From Cognatundibacterium rivi (GTDB taxonomy: Bacteria > Pseudomonadota > Gammaproteobacteria > Burkholderiales > Burkholderiaceae_D): a stretch of DNA of 64,000 nt. The stretch spans positions 62,001 through 126,000 of the forward strand of contig NZ_JAGSPK010000001.1 of the NCBI RefSeq assembly GCF_018139565.1, given 5' to 3'. This document shows, piece by piece, positions 42,052 to 51,382 of this stretch. Both the position numbers and the translations under genes were made by a program. How positions within the stretch are numbered: the stretch's first letter is position 1; every line of letters begins with the position of its first letter. The notes under the pieces were generated by a model, which saw only the letters and a list, made by a program, of their open reading frames with translations, was not told where the DNA came from and made no database searches.

Positions 42052-42825
42052 ATGACCAATGTCATCCTCGAGACTAAGCGCTTGACCAAAGAGTTCAAGG
42101 GCTTCACTGCCGTAAGCGAAGTGAATTTGCAGGTGCAGCGTGGGCATATCCACGCGCTGATCGGGCCGAATGGTGCCGGTAAAACCACCTGTTTTAATTT
42201 ACTGACTAAATTCCTGGTACCGACATCCGGTGAAATACTGTTTAACGGGCGTGATATCACGTCTGCCAAACCGGCACAGATTTCACGCCAGGGCATCATC
42301 CGTTCATTTCAGATTTCTGCTGTTTTCCCGCACATGACCGTGCTGGAAAATGTACGCATAGGTTTGCAACGCAGCCTCGGCACTTCGTTTCATTTCTGGA
42401 AAAGCGCGAAAAGCCTCAGTAACCTGAATGACCGTGCGATGCAGCTATTGGCAGAAGTCGATCTGACAGAATTTGCCGACACCATGACCGTGGATCTGCC
42501 GTATGGCCGCAAACGTGCGCTGGAAATTGCCACCACGCTGGCGATGGAGCCGGAGATGATGTTGCTGGATGAACCGACGCAAGGGATGGGGCATGAAGAC
42601 GTACATCGTGTGACTGAACTGATCAAGAAAGTATCCGCAGGACGCACCATTCTGATGGTCGAGCACAATATGAGCGTGGTGTCCGGTATCTGCGACAAAA
42701 TTTCTGTGTTGCAGCGTGGTGCAATGCTGGCCGAAGGCACTTACGCTGAAGTATCGAAAAATCCTAAAGTCATGGAAGCCTACATGGGATGCACCAGCGG
42801 CGAACTGGAAGGGGCGCACGCATGA
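42052..42825 (+). CDS. livG: Branched-chain amino-acid-type ABC transporter ATP-binding protein LivG
   Basis: 257 residues, cytoplasmic ATPase of a HAAT-family importer. Walker A 'IGPNGAGKTTCFNLL' (about residue 37), the LivG-type signature 'LPYGRKRALEIATTLA' and Walker B 'MMLLDEPTQGMG' (about 175), then H-loop 'ILMVEHNMSVV'. Energises uptake together with LivF, LivH and LivM. First gene of the transporter operon; the next gene, livF, overlaps by 4 nt (ATGA). The substrate of HAAT importers may be branched-chain amino acids, urea or amides, and is not settled by sequence. Confidence 0.93.
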   Translation: MTNVILETKRLTKEFKGFTAVSEVNLQVQRGHIHALIGPNGAGKTTCFNLLTKFLVPTSGEILFNGRDITSAKPAQISRQGIIRSFQISAVFPHMTVLENVRIGLQRSLGTSFHFWKSAKSLSNLNDRAMQLLAEVDLTEFADTMTVDLPYGRKRALEIATTLAMEPEMMLLDEPTQGMGHEDVHRVTELIKKVSAGRTILMVEHNMSVVSGICDKISVLQRGAMLAEGTYAEVSKNPKVMEAYMGCTSGELEGAHA

Positions 42826-43556
42826 GTGGCTCAACGAAACAATCCGGAACAACACCTGCGCTGGAGATCACGCATCTGCAAGCCTGGTATGGTGAGTCGC
42901 ATATTTTGCATGATGTGAACCTGGTGGTGAATCAGGGTGAGGTCGTGACTTTGCTTGGTCGGAATGGCGCAGGCCGCACGACAACGATGCGCGCGATCAT
43001 GGGGCTGACAGGCGCCCGCAAAGGCTCGATCAAAATCAATGGTGTCGAAGCGATTCATTTAGCTACGCATAAAGTTGCGCATCTTGGCGTTGGCTATTGC
43101 CCCGAGGAACGCGGGATATTTTCTTCCTTATCCACAGAAGAAAATCTGATGTTGCCGCCGCTGGTGTCGCGTGATGCGCAAGGCATGTCGGTGGAAGAAA
43201 TTTACGACATGTTTCCGAATCTCGCCGAGCGTAAAAATAGCCAGGGTACGCGTCTGTCCGGTGGTGAACAACAAATGCTGGCAGTCGCGCGCATTCTGCG
43301 TACCGGCGCGCGTTTGTTATTGCTGGATGAAATTTCCGAAGGTCTGGCACCAGTCATTGTGCATGCTTTGGCACGCATGATTACCACCCTGAAAGCGAAG
43401 GGTTACACCATTGTGATGGTAGAACAGAATTTCCGTTTCGCGGCACCGTTGGCGGACCGGTTTTATGTGATGGAACATGGACAGATTGTCGAGACTTTTG
43501 CAGCCTCGCAATTGCAGGAAAAAATGCCTGTGTTGAATGAGTTGTTGGGCGTGTAA
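42822..43556 (+). CDS. livF: Branched-chain amino-acid-type ABC transporter ATP-binding protein LivF
   Basis: 244 residues from the ATG that overlaps the livG stop (an in-frame ATG at 42789 lies inside livG). Signature motif 'RLSGGEQQMLAVARIL', Walker B 'LLLLDEISEGLAP' and switch region 'IVMVEQNFRFAA' are standard. Walker A reads 'LLGRNGAGRTTTMRAI', with Arg where the catalytic Lys is expected. I recall this substitution in other LivF proteins of the family, so it may be a lineage trait rather than a loss of function. Partner of LivG in the same importer. Confidence 0.92.
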   Translation: MSGSTKQSGTTPALEITHLQAWYGESHILHDVNLVVNQGEVVTLLGRNGAGRTTTMRAIMGLTGARKGSIKINGVEAIHLATHKVAHLGVGYCPEERGIFSSLSTEENLMLPPLVSRDAQGMSVEEIYDMFPNLAERKNSQGTRLSGGEQQMLAVARILRTGARLLLLDEISEGLAPVIVHALARMITTLKAKGYTIVMVEQNFRFAAPLADRFYVMEHGQIVETFAASQLQEKMPVLNELLGV

Positions 43557-43625
43557 ATTGATGGTGGTGGTTCCTGCAGCCATAGCAATGGCGCGGGCGT
43601 TTATAAAAACGATAGGAGAAGACAA

Positions 43626-44837
43626 ATGAACACAAAATTTAAAATTGCCAGTCTGGCTGTCAGTGCGGCACTCGCAGCTTTCGCAGGTACAGCGAGCGCT
43701 CAGGTATCGGGCGATGTCGTCAAGATTGGTTTTGTCACAGATATTTCCGGCTTGTATTCTGATATCGACGGTAACGGCGGTGCAGAAGCAATCAGAATGG
43801 CGATTGCTGATTTCGGCGGCACGGTGCTCGGTAAAAAGATTGTGCTGGTGACGGCTGATCATCAGAACAAAGCGGATATCGCCGCAAGCCGCGCCCGTGA
43901 ATGGTTTGACCGCGATGGTGTGGACATGCTGATCGGCGGCACCAATTCCGGCACTTCTTTATCAATGTCGAAAGTGGCGGCAGAGAAGAAAAAAGTATTC
44001 ATTTCTATCGGTGCTGGCACAGCACGTCTGACCAACGAAGAATGCACACCGAACACCATTCACTATGCTTACGATACGGTCGCGCTGGCGAAGGGCACAG
44101 GTTCAGCGGTTGTTAAACAGGGCGGTAAAAGCTGGTATTTCCTGACAGCCGATTATGCGTTTGGTGCATCGCTGGAAAGTGATACGTCCAGTGTTGTGAA
44201 AGCCGCTGGTGGCAGTGTTTCCGGATCGGTAAAACATCCGTTATCCGCGTCTGATTTTTCTTCCTTCCTGTTGCAGGCGCAGGCATCAAAAGCCCAGATT
44301 CTGGGATTGGCGAATGCCGGTGGCGATACGATCAATGCGATTAAAGCAGCGAATGAATTCGGTGTCACCAAAACTATGAAGCTCGCTGGTCTGCTGATGT
44401 TTATTAACGATATTCACTCTCTGGGACTGAACCTGACGAGTGGCATGTATCTGACGGACAGCTGGTACTGGAATCAGAATGACGAGGCGCGTAAATGGTC
44501 GCGTCGTTATTTCGAAAAAATGAAAAAGATGCCATCCAGTTTGCAGGCGGCTGATTACTCCGCAACCTTGCAATATCTGAATGCAGTCAAAGCAGCGGGT
44601 TCCGACGATACAGATAAAGTGATGGCGAAACTGAAGGCTGCCAAGATCAACGATATCTATGCGAAAAACGGCTACATCCGCGCTGACGGCAGCATGATTC
44701 ACGATATGTATCTGATGCAGGTGAAGTCACCAGCGGAATCGAAAGAGCCTTGGGATTACTACAAAGTCGCGCAGACGATACCAGGCGACCAGGCTTTCAC
44801 GACAAAAGCTGAATCGAAGTGCGCTTTGTGGAAATAA
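43626..44837 (+). CDS. livK: Branched-chain amino-acid-type ABC transporter binding protein LivK
   Basis: 403 residues with a Sec signal peptide (cleavage near AGTASAQV, residue 25). The mature protein has the type I periplasmic fold: 'VVKIGFVTDISGLYSDIDGN', 'GKKIVLVTADHQNKADIAAS', 'DMLIGGTNSGTSLSMSKVA', 'YFLTADYAFGASLESD'. The start follows AGGAGA. It catches the solute and delivers it to LivH/LivM. Its position inside the operon is followed by a stem-loop, which would favour high steady-state levels of its mRNA. Confidence 0.93.
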   Translation: MNTKFKIASLAVSAALAAFAGTASAQVSGDVVKIGFVTDISGLYSDIDGNGGAEAIRMAIADFGGTVLGKKIVLVTADHQNKADIAASRAREWFDRDGVDMLIGGTNSGTSLSMSKVAAEKKKVFISIGAGTARLTNEECTPNTIHYAYDTVALAKGTGSAVVKQGGKSWYFLTADYAFGASLESDTSSVVKAAGGSVSGSVKHPLSASDFSSFLLQAQASKAQILGLANAGGDTINAIKAANEFGVTKTMKLAGLLMFINDIHSLGLNLTSGMYLTDSWYWNQNDEARKWSRRYFEKMKKMPSSLQAADYSATLQYLNAVKAAGSDDTDKVMAKLKAAKINDIYAKNGYIRADGSMIHDMYLMQVKSPAESKEPWDYYKVAQTIPGDQAFTTKAESKCALWK

Positions 44838-44846
44838 TGCCGTAGT

Positions 44847-44875
44847 TTCCCTGCTCCTGTCATTGGAGCAGGGAA
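44847..44875 (+). other. Intercistronic stem-loop after livK
   Basis: TTCCCTGCTCC (44847-44857) pairs perfectly with GGAGCAGGGAA (44865-44875), loop of 7. There is no T-run. This is the position where binding-protein genes often carry an RNA-stabilising or attenuating hairpin. Confidence 0.7.
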
Positions 44876-44890
44876 GTGCACGCGACTTGT

Positions 44891-44938
44891 ATTGACACAT
44901 AAATTGATACATGAGTTGATACATGAATCGATACATAA
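44891..44938 (+). repeat. 12-bp tandem repeat, four copies
   Basis: ATTGACACATAA, ATTGATACATGA, GTTGATACATGA and ATCGATACATAA follow directly on one another between livK and livH. Confidence 0.8.
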
Positions 44939-45044
44939 GCCGGATGTTCGTTGGCGTTGCCTGGTAATGATTGAGCGACGCGAAAGTACATCCTTTCCCT
45001 GACATCTGCCCGCCGGTTTTGCGGGTTATTTTCTAAAGAGTGCC

Positions 45045-45929
45045 ATGGAAATATTTGGTATTCCGCTTCAGGCGATGCTGAGCCAGCTGTTGCTGGGCTT
45101 GGTCAATGGCTCGTTTTACGCGATGCTGTCTCTCGGACTGGCCGTCATTTTTGGCTTGCTGAATGTGATTAATTTTGCGCATGGTGCGCTGTACATGATG
45201 GGCGCATTTCTGGCCTGGATGGGCATGAATTATTTTGGCATCAATTATTGGGCGATGCTGATTCTGGCGCCGGTGTTGGTCGGCTTATTTGGCATCGTCA
45301 TAGAAAAGACGATGTTGCGCTGGCTGTATAAGCTCGATCATCTGTATGGATTGTTGCTGACCTTCGGTATCACGCTGATGCTGGAAGGAATCTTTCGTTC
45401 GGTGTATGGCGTTTCCGGGCAACCCTACTCGGTGCCGGATGCCTTGATGGGTGCAACGAATCTCGGTTTTATGATCCTGCCTAACTATCGCGCATGGGTG
45501 GTGATTGCTTCGCTGACCGTATGTTTTGCGACCTGGTTTGTGATTGAGAAAACCAAGCTTGGCGCTTATTTGCGTGCCGGTACGGAAAACCCGAAACTGG
45601 TCGAAGCTTTTGGTGTGAATGTACCGCTCATGGTGACGCTGACTTACGGTTTCGGCGTCGCGCTCGCCGCATTTGCCGGTGTGCTGGCAGCACCCGTGAT
45701 TCAGGTATCGCCGTTGATGGGTTCTAACCTGATCATCACCGTTTTTGCGGTTGTGGTGATTGGTGGTATGGGCTCGATACTCGGTTCCATCCTGACGGGC
45801 CTCGCGCTTGGCATTATCGAAGGTCTGACACGCGTGTTTTACCCTGAATTATCAGCGACCGTTGTCTTCATTGTGATGGCGATCGTGCTGATGATTCGTC
45901 CCGCTGGCCTGTTCGGTAAAGAAAAATAA
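45045..45929 (+). CDS. livH: Branched-chain amino-acid-type ABC transporter permease LivH
   Basis: 294-residue inner-membrane permease with about eight helices. 'LLLGLVNGSFYAMLSLGLAV', 'FGLLNVINFAHGALYMMGAF' (the N-F-A-H-G motif is diagnostic for LivH) and the cytoplasmic EAA-like loop 'TENPKLVEAFGVNV'. Forms the channel with LivM. It starts 207 bp after livK behind a stem-loop and tandem repeat, and livM follows after 11 bp. Confidence 0.93.
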   Translation: MEIFGIPLQAMLSQLLLGLVNGSFYAMLSLGLAVIFGLLNVINFAHGALYMMGAFLAWMGMNYFGINYWAMLILAPVLVGLFGIVIEKTMLRWLYKLDHLYGLLLTFGITLMLEGIFRSVYGVSGQPYSVPDALMGATNLGFMILPNYRAWVVIASLTVCFATWFVIEKTKLGAYLRAGTENPKLVEAFGVNVPLMVTLTYGFGVALAAFAGVLAAPVIQVSPLMGSNLIITVFAVVVIGGMGSILGSILTGLALGIIEGLTRVFYPELSATVVFIVMAIVLMIRPAGLFGKEK

Positions 45930-45940
45930 TCGGAGCTTCT

Positions 45941-46921
45941 ATGAATAAGAAAATTGGCTATGGCATTGCACTTGCCGTATTGCTGTCAGCACCGTTTTTT
46001 GTCTATCCCGTGTTTCTGATGAAGTTGCTGTGTTTCGCCTTGTTTGCCTGCGCATTTAATTTGCTGATCGGCTTTACCGGTTTGCTGTCGTTTGGTCATG
46101 CGGCTTTCTTCGGTGGTGCTGGCTACGTCGCTGGCTGGGCGATCCGTGATGCTGGTTTACCGATGGAACTGGGTATCTTGCTTGGTGTACTCGCCGCTGC
46201 CTTGATTGGGCTGGTGATGGGCGCTCTGGCGATACGGCGGCAGGGGATTTACTTCACGATGATCACACTGGCACTCGCTCAGATGTTGTACTTCGTGTTT
46301 CTGCAAGCGAAGTTCACTGGTGGTGAGGATGGCTTGCAAGGTGTTCCACGCGGAAAATTGCTGGGGAGCCTGGATCTGACATCAGATCTGACTTTGTATT
46401 ACGTGGTGCTGGCGATTGCGATTATCGGCTTTGCAGTTGTGGTGCGGGCGATTCATTCTCCTTTTGGTCATGTATTGAAAGCTGTGAAAGAAAACGAACC
46501 ACGTGCCGTATCGCTTGGTTACGATGTGGATAAGTACAAACTTGTTGCCTTCGTCTTGTCTGCCGCACTTGCCGGATTAGCTGGTGCGACTAAAACGCTG
46601 GTGCTGGGTTTTGAGACGTTGACGGACGTGCACTGGACCATGTCAGGCCTCGTCGTGTTAATGACCCTGGTGGGCGGTTTGGGTACCTTGGTGGGGCCGA
46701 TTGTTGGCGCCATCATTATTATCGCGTTGGAGAATAAACTCGGCGACTTTGGTAATCTGCTGGCGGACTGGACAACGGTTGACTGGTTCCGTAGCCTCGG
46801 TGATTCCGTCACGATCGTCACCGGACTGATCTTTATTGTCTGCGTACTGGCGTTCCGGAAGGGAATTGTCGGTGAGTTGAGTGATCGGCTGCAGCGTGTA
46901 CGTAAAGCGAAACTGAGTTGA
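45941..46921 (+). CDS. livM: Branched-chain amino-acid-type ABC transporter permease LivM
   Basis: 326-residue inner-membrane permease with about nine helices. 'NLLIGFTGLLSFGHAAFFGG' carries the LivM 'G-x-x-S-F-G-H-A-A-F' motif; the loop 'AVKENEPRAVSLGYDVDKYK' is the ATPase contact site; then 'SAALAGLAGATKTLVLGFE'. Last gene of the operon, followed by a strong terminator. Confidence 0.93.
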   Translation: MNKKIGYGIALAVLLSAPFFVYPVFLMKLLCFALFACAFNLLIGFTGLLSFGHAAFFGGAGYVAGWAIRDAGLPMELGILLGVLAAALIGLVMGALAIRRQGIYFTMITLALAQMLYFVFLQAKFTGGEDGLQGVPRGKLLGSLDLTSDLTLYYVVLAIAIIGFAVVVRAIHSPFGHVLKAVKENEPRAVSLGYDVDKYKLVAFVLSAALAGLAGATKTLVLGFETLTDVHWTMSGLVVLMTLVGGLGTLVGPIVGAIIIIALENKLGDFGNLLADWTTVDWFRSLGDSVTIVTGLIFIVCVLAFRKGIVGELSDRLQRVRKAKLS

Positions 46922-46949
46922 GATCGTTCAGATTTTGTCGTCCCGTAAA

Positions 46950-46978
46950 AAAACACCCCGCAAACGCGGGGTGTTTCA
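46950..46978. terminator. Rho-independent terminator of the liv operon
   Basis: AAACACCCCGC (46951-46961), loop AAAC, GCGGGGTGTTT (46966-46976). An A-run before it makes it work from the other side too. Confidence 0.92.
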
Positions 46979-47049
46979 TTTATGACATCAATTTTAATTA
47001 AATGTAAAAATAATAACGAAATTTATCTTAAACCGAGCCTACACTTGCT

Positions 47050-47065
47050 TATTTCACGTGGAACA
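47050..47065. other. parS-like site
   Basis: TATTTCACGTGGAACA matches the consensus TGTTTCACGTGAAACA at 14 of 16 positions. It is intergenic and 5.8 kb before parB. Confidence 0.6.
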
Positions 47066-47209
47066 TCGATGTTATCCACTCGCCGGATCAACACAAACGT
47101 CACTGTAAAAAACGTATGTCTAATATTTATCGGCCTCGCAGCAGGATAATGTGGTGAAACCCGCGTCGTTATTCAGTCTTGTCTTCGCCAATAATTTAAT
47201 ATCAACAAC

Positions 47210-48367
47210 CTACAGCGCCGCAGCATAGATGGCTCTTGCATCGGCGAGGCTGACTTCTCTGGGGTTATTTCTCAGCAAACGCGTCTGCAGCATCGCGTCC
47301 GCCGCCAGACGGTCGAGATCGGTCTCAGTAACGCCAACCTGCGTAAGACGAGTTTCTATGCCGGTACGCTCAGCGAGGTCTTCCATCGCGGTAATAAGGG
47401 CATTGCTGCGTGCTTCTGCGCTACCCATGGCCTCGGGTGCGATAATCTCCGCGAGTTCTGCATACAGTTCTGCCGCAGCGGGTGCGTTGAACCGTAATAC
47501 GTGCGGTAAAACCAGAGAATTCGATAAACCGTGTGGAACATGGAATATGCCGCCTATCGGATAGGCCAGCGCATGAACTGCCGCACACGGCGCATTGGCG
47601 AATGACTGACCTGCCATCATTGCACCGACCAGCATGGCCTGGCGTGCGGCTAAATTACTGCCATTGTTGCAGGCCTGATCAACGTTATTCCATAATAATT
47701 TCAGTGCCTGACGTGCCAGCATGTCAGAAATTGGATTTTTTTTATGGCGTGTTGTGTAGGCTTCAATCGCATGTACCATCGCGTCAATTCCGGTTGCTGC
47801 GGTTACTTTCGCCGGCAGCCCTGTCGTCAGTGTTGCATCAAGGATGGCGATGTCGGCGTAGAGCTGTGGTGCGACAACGCCCATTTTGGTGGTTGTACCG
47901 GTGGTGACGATAGAGATCGGTGTTACTTCTGAGCCCGTGCCAGCCGTTGTCGGAATTTGTATTAAGGGTAATCGTTCGCCTTTTACATTACCTATTCCAT
48001 ACATTGTCGATAATGGCTGTTCGCTGCCAGCCAGAACGGCGATTAGTTTGGCCACGTCCATGGAACTGCCACCCCCGAGGCCGACCACGAGATCGATACC
48101 AAGTTCACGTGCGTTGGCAACAGCCTGCAGGACAACAGCTTCCGGTGGATCTGCAATCACATCCGAAAACACACTGACCCGGATTTGCTGGTTTTTTATG
48201 CTCTCGATAGCTGGTTGCACTAATCCGGTTTTTAGAAATCCTGCATCGGTGACGATCAATACATGGCGGGCTTCAGGATAGTATTTACGTATGATGTCGC
48301 CACAACGACTGGCCGCCCCGGATTCACTGATGAGGTGGGGAACGGTCTGGAATTCAAAATTATTCAT
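47210..48367 (-). CDS. Iron-containing alcohol dehydrogenase
   Basis: A 385-residue group III metal-dependent NAD(P) alcohol dehydrogenase. Nucleotide site 'VVGLGGGSSMDVAKLIAVL' (about residue 95), 'IPTTAGTGSEVTPISIVT' (about 137), and metal ligands in 'DATLTTGLP' (Asp), 'ATGIDAMVHAIEAYTT' (His), 'AVHALAYPIGG' (His) and 'FHVPHGLSNSLVLP' (His). Substrate range of the family is broad (butanol, 1,3-propanediol, lactaldehyde and others). Monocistronic. Divergent from the TSUP gene across 123 bp. Confidence 0.92.
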   Translation of the reverse strand: MNNFEFQTVPHLISESGAASRCGDIIRKYYPEARHVLIVTDAGFLKTGLVQPAIESIKNQQIRVSVFSDVIADPPEAVVLQAVANARELGIDLVVGLGGGSSMDVAKLIAVLAGSEQPLSTMYGIGNVKGERLPLIQIPTTAGTGSEVTPISIVTTGTTTKMGVVAPQLYADIAILDATLTTGLPAKVTAATGIDAMVHAIEAYTTRHKKNPISDMLARQALKLLWNNVDQACNNGSNLAARQAMLVGAMMAGQSFANAPCAAVHALAYPIGGIFHVPHGLSNSLVLPHVLRFNAPAAAELYAELAEIIAPEAMGSAEARSNALITAMEDLAERTGIETRLTQVGVTETDLDRLAADAMLQTRLLRNNPREVSLADARAIYAAAL

Positions 48368-48490
48368 GGCACATGCCTTTCTTGAAGGGCAAAAGATAAT
48401 TGTGTCGGTGTTACCAAAGACTGCGAAGAATTGTTATTCTCCCTAGCTTGCCAGATGTTGTCTGTATTTTGATTAAGGTTAATAAATTTC

Positions 48491-49252
48491 ATGATGGATA
48501 TGTTTTTGTTGGGTGTCGCTGCATTTTTTGCAGGATTTGTTGATTCTATTGTTGGTGGAGGTGGATTGGTACAAGTCCCGGCATTGTTTTCTTTCTTTCC
48601 GGGCACGCCACCAGCGACCTTATTGGGAACGAACAAATTTGCAGGAGTGTGGGGAACAACCGTCGCGGCACGGAATTATTTGCGTCAGGTGAGGGTGCGA
48701 TGGCCCATGTTGCTACCTGCTGCACTCATGGCATTCTTTTTTTCTTTTGCTGGCGCGTATCTGGTTACACATATTCCACCTACCCATTTGCGTAAGGCAT
48801 TGCCGTTTGTGTTGGTTGCAGTTGCTATCTATACCTTTAAGAAAAAAGATTTTGGTTCGGCAGACAAGCCTCTGTTTTCTGGAAACAAAGAAATTTTTCT
48901 GGCAATGCTGGTGGGTGCCGGCATAGGTTTTTATGATGGTTTTTTTGGCCCGGGAACGGGTAGTTTTTTCATGTTTCTGTTCGTCAGATTTTTTGGCTAC
49001 GATTTTTTAAGAGCTTCAGCGGTAGCGAAAGTGTTAAACGTTGCATGTAATGCTGCCGCCTTATCGTGGTTCGGATTTAGTGGGCATGTTTTGTGGATGC
49101 TTGGTGGTTTAATGGCGGTTTGCGGTATTGGTGGGTCTTTGCTTGGAACCCATCTCGCCATTAAACATGGCACTGGGTTTGTCAGAAAAATGTTTTTGTT
49201 CGTCGTTATCTGCCTGATTTGCAAAACCAGTTACGACGGATTTTTGAGATGA
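48491..49252 (+). CDS. TSUP (TauE/SafE) family permease
   Basis: 253 residues with seven to eight membrane helices. 'MFLLGVAAFFAGFVDSIVGG', 'GGGLVQVPALF' and 'GFYDGFFGPGTGSFFMFLF' are the paired G-x-x-D-x-x-x-G-x-G motifs of the TauE/SafE family, which moves sulfite, sulfoacetate or other small organosulfur or organic anions across the inner membrane. Substrate unknown. Two adjacent Met codons start the frame. A parS site lies 2 bp after its stop codon. Confidence 0.88.
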   Translation: MMDMFLLGVAAFFAGFVDSIVGGGGLVQVPALFSFFPGTPPATLLGTNKFAGVWGTTVAARNYLRQVRVRWPMLLPAALMAFFFSFAGAYLVTHIPPTHLRKALPFVLVAVAIYTFKKKDFGSADKPLFSGNKEIFLAMLVGAGIGFYDGFFGPGTGSFFMFLFVRFFGYDFLRASAVAKVLNVACNAAALSWFGFSGHVLWMLGGLMAVCGIGGSLLGTHLAIKHGTGFVRKMFLFVVICLICKTSYDGFLR

Positions 49253-49253
49253 T

Positions 49254-49269
49254 TGTTTCACGTGAAACA
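49254..49269. other. parS site
   Basis: TGTTTCACGTGAAACA, a perfect match to the ParB-binding consensus, in the gap before mnmG. Confidence 0.95.
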
Positions 49270-49311
49270 TAACTTCTGAAGTAAAAATAGACGTTTAATT
49301 ATTTGGTCCGG

Positions 49312-49327
49312 TGTTTCACGTGAAACA
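49312..49327. other. parS site
   Basis: A second perfect TGTTTCACGTGAAACA, 58 bp after the first. It would load ParB for chromosome segregation near the origin. Confidence 0.95.
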
Positions 49328-49429
49328 ATCGGGCTAATTTTTTGGCTGTTTTGCTTTGTTGAAAGTGAGTGAGGCGTAAAACAAACTATAATCGAGCCTC
49401 GTGCAATCCTTGTTTGTCAGAAGCTAGCT

Positions 49430-51382
49430 ATGTTTTATCCTAAAGAATTCGACGTAATTGTTGTTGGCGGTGGTCACGCCGGTACCGAGGCCGCGCTTGC
49501 ATCGGCTCGTATGGGACAGTCCACTCTGCTACTAAGTCACAATATTGAGACGCTTGGTCAGATGTCCTGTAATCCATCTATTGGTGGTATTGGTAAGGGG
49601 CATCTGGTGAAAGAGGTTGATGCCATGGGCGGTGCTATGGCGATTGCGACAGACGAGGCGGGCATCCAATTCCGTATTTTGAATTCATCGAAGGGTCCTG
49701 CGGTACGAGCGACGCGGGCGCAAGCCGACAGGATTTTATACAAACAAGCAATACGCAGTCGTCTGGAAAATCAGCCTAATCTGTGGCTGTTTCAGCAGGC
49801 AGTAGATGATCTGTTGGTGGAAGGTAATCGTGTCGTCGGTGCAGTAACGCAGGTAGGTATTCAATTCCGCGCCCGTGCAGTAGTGCTGACCGCAGGTACT
49901 TTCTTAGACGGCAAAATTCACGTTGGTCTGAATAATTACTCGGCGGGCAGAGCGGGTGACCCACCTGCGATTTCTTTGTCCGCGCGGTTGAAAGAGCTGG
50001 CCTTGCCGCAAGGTCGTCTGAAGACAGGAACCCCACCGCGTATCGATGGGCGAAGTATCGATTTCTCAGTGATGCAGGAGCAACCGGGTGATCTGGATCC
50101 AGTGCCGGTATTTTCGTATATGGGTAATGCGAGTATGCATCCGAAGCAGATGCCGTGCTGGATCACGCATACCAATGAGAAAACGCACGATATCATCCGC
50201 GCGGGTTTAGATCGCAGCCCGATGTACACAGGGGTTATTGAGGGCGTGGGTCCGCGCTATTGCCCATCGATCGAAGATAAAATCCATCGCTTCGCCAGCA
50301 AAGAGTCGCATCAGATTTTCCTTGAGCCAGAAGGATTGACGACAAACGAGTTCTATCCGAATGGTATCTCCACCAGCTTGCCGTTTGATGTGCAGTTGGA
50401 TCTGGTGCGATCTATGCGCGGAATGGAAAATGCCTATATTCTGCGTCCGGGCTATGCGATTGAATATGATTATTTCGACCCCCGTGGTTTGAAGTCTTCG
50501 CTGGAGACCCGGCAAATTCAGGGGTTGTTCTTTGCTGGACAAATTAACGGTACAACCGGATATGAAGAGGCTGCTGCACAAGGCATGCTGGCAGGCTTGA
50601 ATGCTGCCTTGCAAACGCAGGGCAAGGAGGCGTGGGTGCCACGCCGTGATGAAGCCTACCTCGGCGTGTTGGTGGATGATCTGATTACCAAAGGTGTACA
50701 GGAACCATACCGGATGTTCACCAGCCGAGCGGAATTCCGGTTAAGTCTGCGCGAAGATAATGCGGATATGCGGCTGACGGAAATCGGTCGTCAGCTTGGT
50801 TGTGTCAGTGATGCGCAATGGCAGATGTTTGAGCAAAAGCGTGAAAGTGTTTCACGTGAATTGGAGCGCCTGCGCTCGACTTGGGTGAATCCGCGTATTC
50901 TGGCGGATGTTGAAGCTGAGCGTGTTATCGGTAAGGCTTTAGAGCGTGAGTATTCATTGGCAGATTTGCTGCGCCGTCCCCAAGTGACGTATGAAAGTCT
51001 GATGAGTCTGCAAGGCGTGGAAGGGCAGGCGCTGGCTGGCCCCGGCGTTGACGAAGAGGCTGTACGTGAGCAGGTTGAGATTCAGATTAAATACGCAGGC
51101 TATATTGATCGGCAGGCAAAAGAAGTGGAGCGCCATGCCCATTTTGAAAACCTGAAAATGCCTGTTGGTTTTGATTATATGGAAGTCAGTGGTTTATCGA
51201 TTGAGGTTCGCCAGAAGCTCAATAAACATCAGCCCGAAACCTTGGGGCAATGTGGGCGTATCTCAGGTGTGACGCCGGCCGCCATTTCGCTGTTGCTTGT
51301 ACATTTGAAGAAGCGTGGCTTCAAAGAGTTCGCAGCAACGCTGGATATTGCTGCTGAGACTGCAACAGGGGAAGACGCATAA
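49430..51382 (+). CDS. mnmG: tRNA uridine-5-carboxymethylaminomethyl modification enzyme MnmG
   Basis: A 650-residue FAD protein that, with MnmE, adds the carboxymethylaminomethyl group to U34 of certain tRNAs, using methylenetetrahydrofolate or glycine. '[20 protein letters not shown]' is the FAD fold; '[20 protein letters not shown]' and '[20 protein letters not shown]' are the GidA signatures; '[20 protein letters not shown]' binds FAD again; and the C-terminal helical tail binds MnmE and tRNA. Length is typical (about 630-650). First gene of the origin-proximal cluster mnmG-rsmG-parA-parB; its stop shares a base with the rsmG start. Confidence 0.97.
   Translation: MFYPKEFDVIVVGGGHAGTEAALASARMGQSTLLLSHNIETLGQMSCNPSIGGIGKGHLVKEVDAMGGAMAIATDEAGIQFRILNSSKGPAVRATRAQADRILYKQAIRSRLENQPNLWLFQQAVDDLLVEGNRVVGAVTQVGIQFRARAVVLTAGTFLDGKIHVGLNNYSAGRAGDPPAISLSARLKELALPQGRLKTGTPPRIDGRSIDFSVMQEQPGDLDPVPVFSYMGNASMHPKQMPCWITHTNEKTHDIIRAGLDRSPMYTGVIEGVGPRYCPSIEDKIHRFASKESHQIFLEPEGLTTNEFYPNGISTSLPFDVQLDLVRSMRGMENAYILRPGYAIEYDYFDPRGLKSSLETRQIQGLFFAGQINGTTGYEEAAAQGMLAGLNAALQTQGKEAWVPRRDEAYLGVLVDDLITKGVQEPYRMFTSRAEFRLSLREDNADMRLTEIGRQLGCVSDAQWQMFEQKRESVSRELERLRSTWVNPRILADVEAERVIGKALEREYSLADLLRRPQVTYESLMSLQGVEGQALAGPGVDEEAVREQVEIQIKYAGYIDRQAKEVERHAHFENLKMPVGFDYMEVSGLSIEVRQKLNKHQPETLGQCGRISGVTPAAISLLLVHLKKRGFKEFAATLDIAAETATGEDA
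50848..50863. other. parS-like site inside mnmG
   Basis: TGTTTCACGTGAATTG keeps 13 leading positions of the parS consensus but not the last three. The coding sequence there reads VSREL. Probably a weak ParB site. Confidence 0.5.
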
